64,000 nt of DNA, taken from NCBI RefSeq assembly GCF_002831585.1, contig NZ_CP025113.1, positions 3,797,001-3,861,000 of the forward strand, in the 5' to 3' direction. Of the stretch, positions 60,711 through 64,000 are shown piece by piece. A program made the translations under genes and the position numbers. The notes below the pieces were generated by a model that worked only from the letters and a program-made list of their open reading frames with translations, made no database searches and was not told the DNA's origin. The stretch is from Bradyrhizobium sp. SK17. Its GTDB lineage: Bacteria; Pseudomonadota; Alphaproteobacteria; Rhizobiales; Xanthobacteraceae. How positions within the stretch are numbered: the first letter of the stretch is position 1; each line of letters starts with the position of its first letter.

Positions 60711-62168
60711 TTGATCCTCACCGACCTGCTCGCCCTGAAGCGCTCCGACGAGGCCGGGCTCGCCGCGCAGCTGACGCAGCAGCTTCGCGCGCTGATCTCG
60801 GGTGGCCGGATCAGGAGCGGAGCCGTGCTGCCATCGAGCCGCAGCCTGTCGGCAGAGCTCGAGGTGGCGCGCAACACGGTCATCCACGCCTATGAGCAAC
60901 TGGCGGCCGAGGGCTATCTGCGCCTTGCCGCGCGGCGGCGTCCGGTCGTGGCCGACGCCATTGAAACGCATTTTGCCAAGCCTGCCACTGCGCCAAAGCG
61001 CGAGGCGGCGCGCAAACCGCTGCTGTCGCCCTGGGCCTTGCAGCTCTCCGAGGCGGATTGGCCGCTGTCATACCAGGCCGAATTCCGGCCGCTGCGTCCC
61101 GGGCTCGCGGATGCGCGCGAGTTTCCGCACGAGATCTGGGCGCGCTGCCTGCGCCGCGGCGCGCTGCGCCGGCGTTTCAACGATCAGACCGTGGTCAACC
61201 GGCCCGCCTTGCGCGAAGCCTTGCGCGACTATCTCGAAGTCAACAGGGGCGTGCGCGCCGAGACCGACCAGATCCTGATCCTGCCGACGGCGCAGGCCGC
61301 GCTGACGCTGGTCGCCGCGACCACCATCGTCGCCGGCGACGTGGTCTGGACCGAGGATCCCGGCTATCCCGGCGCCGCGGCGGCGTTTCGCGCGGCCGGC
61401 GCCGAGGTCCTCGGCATCAGGCTGGATGAACACGGCATGGCGCGCACGAGCGAGCGACGTGCGCCGAAGCTGATCTTCACGACGCCGTCGCACCAGCACC
61501 CGACCGGGCGGGTGATGCCGGTGGCGCGCCGTACCGAGCTGCTGGCCGCGGCCGAACCCGGCAAGAGCTGGATCGTCGAGGACGATTACGACGGCGAGTT
61601 TCACTATGACAGCCGCCCGATGCCGGCCTTGCAGGGGCTCGATCGCGAGGGGCGGGTGCTCTATCTCGGCACCTTTGCAAAAGCGATGACCGCCGATATC
61701 CGCATCGGCTATCTGGTGGTGCCATCGTCACTGGCGCGGACGATGGAGATCGCGCAGCGGCATCTCGGGCTGATCGCCTCCGTGCACGTCCAGGAGGCCC
61801 TGGCCGGCTTCATGACCGATGGGCATTTCCTGGCGCATGTCAGGCGGATGCGGCGGATCTATCGCGCGCGTCGCGACCATCTCGCCACGGCGCTGGCGCG
61901 GCAGCTCGCGCCGGTGCTTGTGGCCGAGGTCCCGCCGGGCGGCATGCAGCTGATCGCCCGCTTCAGGGGCGGCGCCGCGGAGCAGAACGCCGTGACCCGG
62001 CTGGTCGCGGCGGGCGTCGCGGTGCGCGCACTGTCGAGCCTCGCGCTGGAGAAGCCGCGCGACCACGGCCTCCTGCTCGGCTTTGCCGCCTGGCGCGAGA
62101 ACGAGATCGCCACCGCGGTGCGGATCATGGCGAATTGCCTCGCCGGCAAGCGGGCCGTGCGCGGGTAG
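60711..62168 (+). CDS. MocR/PdxR-type regulator (winged helix fused to aminotransferase-like domain)
   Basis: 485 residues from a TTG at 60711. The N-terminal GntR-type winged helix (about 15-75) has LRALISGGRIRSGAVLPSSR and LEVARNTVIHAYEQLAAEGY. The remainder is a fold-type I aminotransferase domain; the PLP lysine is Lys324 in YLGTFAKAMTADIRIGYLVV. SWIVEDDYDGEFHYDSRP supplies the cofactor Asp and Tyr. These proteins sense amino-acid or vitamin B6 compounds. It probably controls the divergent EamA exporter and itself through the inverted repeat between them. Confidence 0.92.
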   Translation: MILTDLLALKRSDEAGLAAQLTQQLRALISGGRIRSGAVLPSSRSLSAELEVARNTVIHAYEQLAAEGYLRLAARRRPVVADAIETHFAKPATAPKREAARKPLLSPWALQLSEADWPLSYQAEFRPLRPGLADAREFPHEIWARCLRRGALRRRFNDQTVVNRPALREALRDYLEVNRGVRAETDQILILPTAQAALTLVAATTIVAGDVVWTEDPGYPGAAAAFRAAGAEVLGIRLDEHGMARTSERRAPKLIFTTPSHQHPTGRVMPVARRTELLAAAEPGKSWIVEDDYDGEFHYDSRPMPALQGLDREGRVLYLGTFAKAMTADIRIGYLVVPSSLARTMEIAQRHLGLIASVHVQEALAGFMTDGHFLAHVRRMRRIYRARRDHLATALARQLAPVLVAEVPPGGMQLIARFRGGAAEQNAVTRLVAAGVAVRALSSLALEKPRDHGLLLGFAAWRENEIATAVRIMANCLAGKRAVRG

Positions 62169-62288
62169 AGGGCGTTCGCACAATTTCGGAATATTGGAAA
62201 TGTATCCCTGAGTTGCCCGACGCGTCAAGTGCCTTTCGGCCGCCGGCCGCTTTGCATGGGGTTGTTTTCGATATTTGCCAGCGCGCCC

Positions 62289-63509
62289 TCACTCCGCTGC
62301 CTTGGTGACGATCCGGACCTCCGATGTCAGCGTCTTGTGCACCGGGCACTTGTCGGCGATCTCCATCAGCCGCTTGCGCTGATCGGCATCGAGGTTGCCC
62401 TCGATCCTGATCACACGATCGATCTGGTCGAGCATGCCCTCGCGCGTCTCGCACTCCTCGCAGTCCTTGGCGTAGATCTTGCTGTGCTGAAGCGTCACCG
62501 TGATGCGATCGACCGGCAGCGACTTGCGGTCGGCATACATGCGCATCGTCATCGAGGTGCAGGCGCCGAGCCCGGTGAGCAGGAAATCGTACGGTCCGGG
62601 GCCGCTGTCATCGCCGCCGACGCTGACCGGCTCGTCGGCGATCAACCGGTGCGGGCCTGTCGTGACGGTCTGCTGGAACTTGCCGTTGCGGGTCTCCTGC
62701 ACCACGACGTTGCGCGGCGCGCTGCCGGTGTCTGCTGCCGGCTGCGGCGCGAGGTCGATGTAGCGCTCGGCCCAGGCGCCGATCACGTCGGCGACATAGG
62801 CGGCGTCCTGCTTGCCGCTCAGCAGGTGATCGGTGCCGGCAAGCGAGACGAAGCTCTTGGGATGCTTCGCCGCGATGAAGATGTTGGTGGCATTGTCGAT
62901 GCCGACGGTGTCGTCGGTCGGCGAATGCATCACCAGCAGCGCCTTGTGCAGCTGCTTCACCTGCGCCATCAAATTCTGCTCGGCGACGTCGTCGAGGAAT
63001 TCGCGCTTGATGCGGAACGGTCGGCCGGCGAGCGACACCTCGCCTTCGCCCTGCGCGCGGATGTCCTCGATGCGGTCCTTGAAGAGATGCGTCACATGGA
63101 CCGGATCGGACGGCGCGGCGATGGTGGCGACCGCCTTCGCTTCGGGGATCTGGCCGGCGGCCGCCAGGATCGCGGCGCCGCCGAGGCTGTGGCCGATCAG
63201 CAGCGCGGGCGCCTTGCGCGTTTCGCGCAGATGGTCGGCGGCGCGGACCAGATCGGCGACGTTGGAGGAAAAGGTCGAGTTGGCGAACTCACCCTCGCTG
63301 GAGCCAAGCCCGGTGAAGTCGAACCGCAGCGTCGCGATGCCCTTGGCGGCCAGTGCCGTCGCGATCCGCTTTGCCGCCAGCACGTCCTTGCCGCAGGTGA
63401 AGCAGTGCGCGAACAGCGCATAGGCCTTGATCGGGCCATCCGGCGTATCAAGCGCCGCGGCCAGCTGATGGCCGCCGACACCGGTGAATTGAAAGCGTTC
63501 GTGCGGCAC
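62289..63509 (-). CDS. Alpha/beta hydrolase-OsmC family fusion protein
   Basis: 406 residues from a GTG at 63509, with GGAG seven bases upstream. Residues 1 to about 250 are a serine hydrolase: FTCGKDVLAAKRIATALAAK, FDFTGLGSSEGEFAN, the elbow GHSLGG, and GTDHLLSG with the histidine. Residues about 270-406 are an OsmC-like peroxidase domain: YDFLLTGLGACTSMTMRMYA and the second cysteine in IADKCPVHKTL. The fusion is known in bacteria, but its joint function is not established; it may hydrolyse and detoxify oxidised or peroxidised acyl compounds. It converges with the MocR gene. Confidence 0.9.
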   Translation of the reverse strand: MPHERFQFTGVGGHQLAAALDTPDGPIKAYALFAHCFTCGKDVLAAKRIATALAAKGIATLRFDFTGLGSSEGEFANSTFSSNVADLVRAADHLRETRKAPALLIGHSLGGAAILAAAGQIPEAKAVATIAAPSDPVHVTHLFKDRIEDIRAQGEGEVSLAGRPFRIKREFLDDVAEQNLMAQVKQLHKALLVMHSPTDDTVGIDNATNIFIAAKHPKSFVSLAGTDHLLSGKQDAAYVADVIGAWAERYIDLAPQPAADTGSAPRNVVVQETRNGKFQQTVTTGPHRLIADEPVSVGGDDSGPGPYDFLLTGLGACTSMTMRMYADRKSLPVDRITVTLQHSKIYAKDCEECETREGMLDQIDRVIRIEGNLDADQRKRLMEIADKCPVHKTLTSEVRIVTKAAE

Positions 63510-63537
63510 GGGCGGGCTCCATCGTCGTTGCTGGTTG

Positions 63538-64000
63538 TCAGTCGCCAGAATAGCGCTGTTCGGCCCAGGGATCACCGCGATTGTGATAGCCGCGCACCTC
63601 CCAGAAGCCGGGCGCGTCCGCGGTCAGGAATTCGATGCGCTGTAGCCATTTGGCGCTCTTCCAGAAATAGAGATGCGGCACCACCAGCCGCACCGGGCCG
63701 CCATGCTCTTTCTCCAGTGGCTTGCCCGACCAGCTATGGGCGAGCAGCGCGTCCTCGGCGGCGAAATCCTCCAGCGCCAGGTTGGTGGTGTAGCCGTCAT
63801 AGCAATGCAGCGCGACGAAGCGTGCGTCCGCGCGCGGCCGGCAGGCGGCGAGCAGGTCGCGCGTGGCGAGCCCCTCCCACTGGTTGTCGTAACGCGACCA
63901 GGTGGTGACGCAATGGATGTCGGAGACGAATTGCGTCTGCGGCTGGGCCATGAATTGCGGCCAGGTCCAGTAGATCGTCTGCTCCACCGCGCCGTAGACA
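63538..64000 (-). CDS. Sulfite-oxidase-like molybdopterin oxidoreductase, C-terminal part (runs off right edge)
   Basis: The last 153 residues of a SUOX-fold molybdoenzyme; the N-terminal part lies beyond base 64000, and the reading frame continues upstream of the GTG at 63987 (VYGAVEQTIYW). The molybdenum cysteine is in FVSDIHCVTTWSRYDNQWEG. HCYDGYTTNLALEDFAAEDA and KEHGGPVRLVVPHLYFWKSA are further family blocks. The end EVRGYHNRGDPWAEQRY is like other short YedY-type or sulfite-oxidase-type proteins. The gene ends 28 bases before the hydrolase-OsmC gene on the same strand. Confidence 0.87.
   Translation of the reverse strand, partial: VYGAVEQTIYWTWPQFMAQPQTQFVSDIHCVTTWSRYDNQWEGLATRDLLAACRPRADARFVALHCYDGYTTNLALEDFAAEDALLAHSWSGKPLEKEHGGPVRLVVPHLYFWKSAKWLQRIEFLTADAPGFWEVRGYHNRGDPWAEQRYSGD

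Overview
The window is high-GC DNA with short same-strand operons, GTG and TTG starts, and many interspersed palindromic elements of the GTCAT...ATGAC and CCTCTCCCC types. Together with the gene content (Liv-type and Dpp-type ABC uptake systems, PHA genes, paa genes) this suggests a soil alphaproteobacterium, most likely Bradyrhizobium or a close relative. I saw no rRNA, tRNA, insertion sequence, prophage or CRISPR array.

Layout. 1-2 kb: the start of a cytochrome P450 (minus strand, cut by the left edge) and a split TPP-dependent 2-oxoacid decarboxylase pair. 2-7.2 kb: a TetR regulator with a palindrome in its promoter, then an RND efflux adaptor and pump, closed by a terminator. 7.3-8.1 kb: a deaminase-like conserved protein. 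8.2-22.2 kb, all minus strand: two complete Dpp-type peptide ABC transporters flanking a gamma-glutamyltransferase-family enzyme and a DUF1028 protein. 22.6-30.4 kb, plus strand: a lipid-related cluster with a DUF6489-like small protein, an alpha/beta hydrolase, a wax ester synthase/DGAT, an epoxide-hydrolase-like protein, a CYP102-type P450-reductase fusion carrying a one-base frameshift, and a methyltransferase. 30.5-40.3 kb: an aromatic catabolic cluster with an AraC regulator, a frameshifted maleylacetate reductase, hydroxyquinol 1,2-dioxygenase, a TfdB-type flavin hydroxylase and a complete Liv-type ABC importer. 40.5-42 kb: a SnoaL-like secreted protein and an alpha/beta hydrolase. 42.2-44.9 kb: polyhydroxyalkanoate genes (PhaE-like small protein, class III synthase, GNAT acetyltransferase, phasin). 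45.2-47.4 kb: a DUF445 membrane protein and a second copy of the hydrolase seen at 22.9 kb. 47.6-54.5 kb: the phenylacetate cluster paaX-paaA-B-C-D-E-I-K. 54.7-58.4 kb: an indoleacetamide-hydrolase-like amidase, an MDR oxidoreductase and a YeeE/YedE transporter. 58.5-64 kb: a secreted hydrolase of lower GC, an EamA exporter divergent from a MocR-type regulator, a hydrolase-OsmC fusion, and a partial sulfite-oxidase-like molybdoenzyme.

How the genes work together. The hydroxyquinol cluster reads as import of an aromatic compound, hydroxylation, ring cleavage to maleylacetate and reduction to 3-oxoadipate, under an AraC activator whose two direct-repeat half-sites lie 21 bp apart before the operon. 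The paa cluster makes and epoxidises phenylacetyl-CoA under PaaX; the amidase next to it could supply arylacetic acids from their amides. The pha genes make and coat storage granules. Two single-base frameshifts within 2.5 kb (CYP102-like protein and maleylacetate reductase) are the most notable defects; they may be real gene decay or sequence errors. The main regulatory observations are the AraC direct repeats, a large inverted repeat before the phasin gene, likely TetR and MocR operators, and hairpins after all three solute-binding-protein genes.
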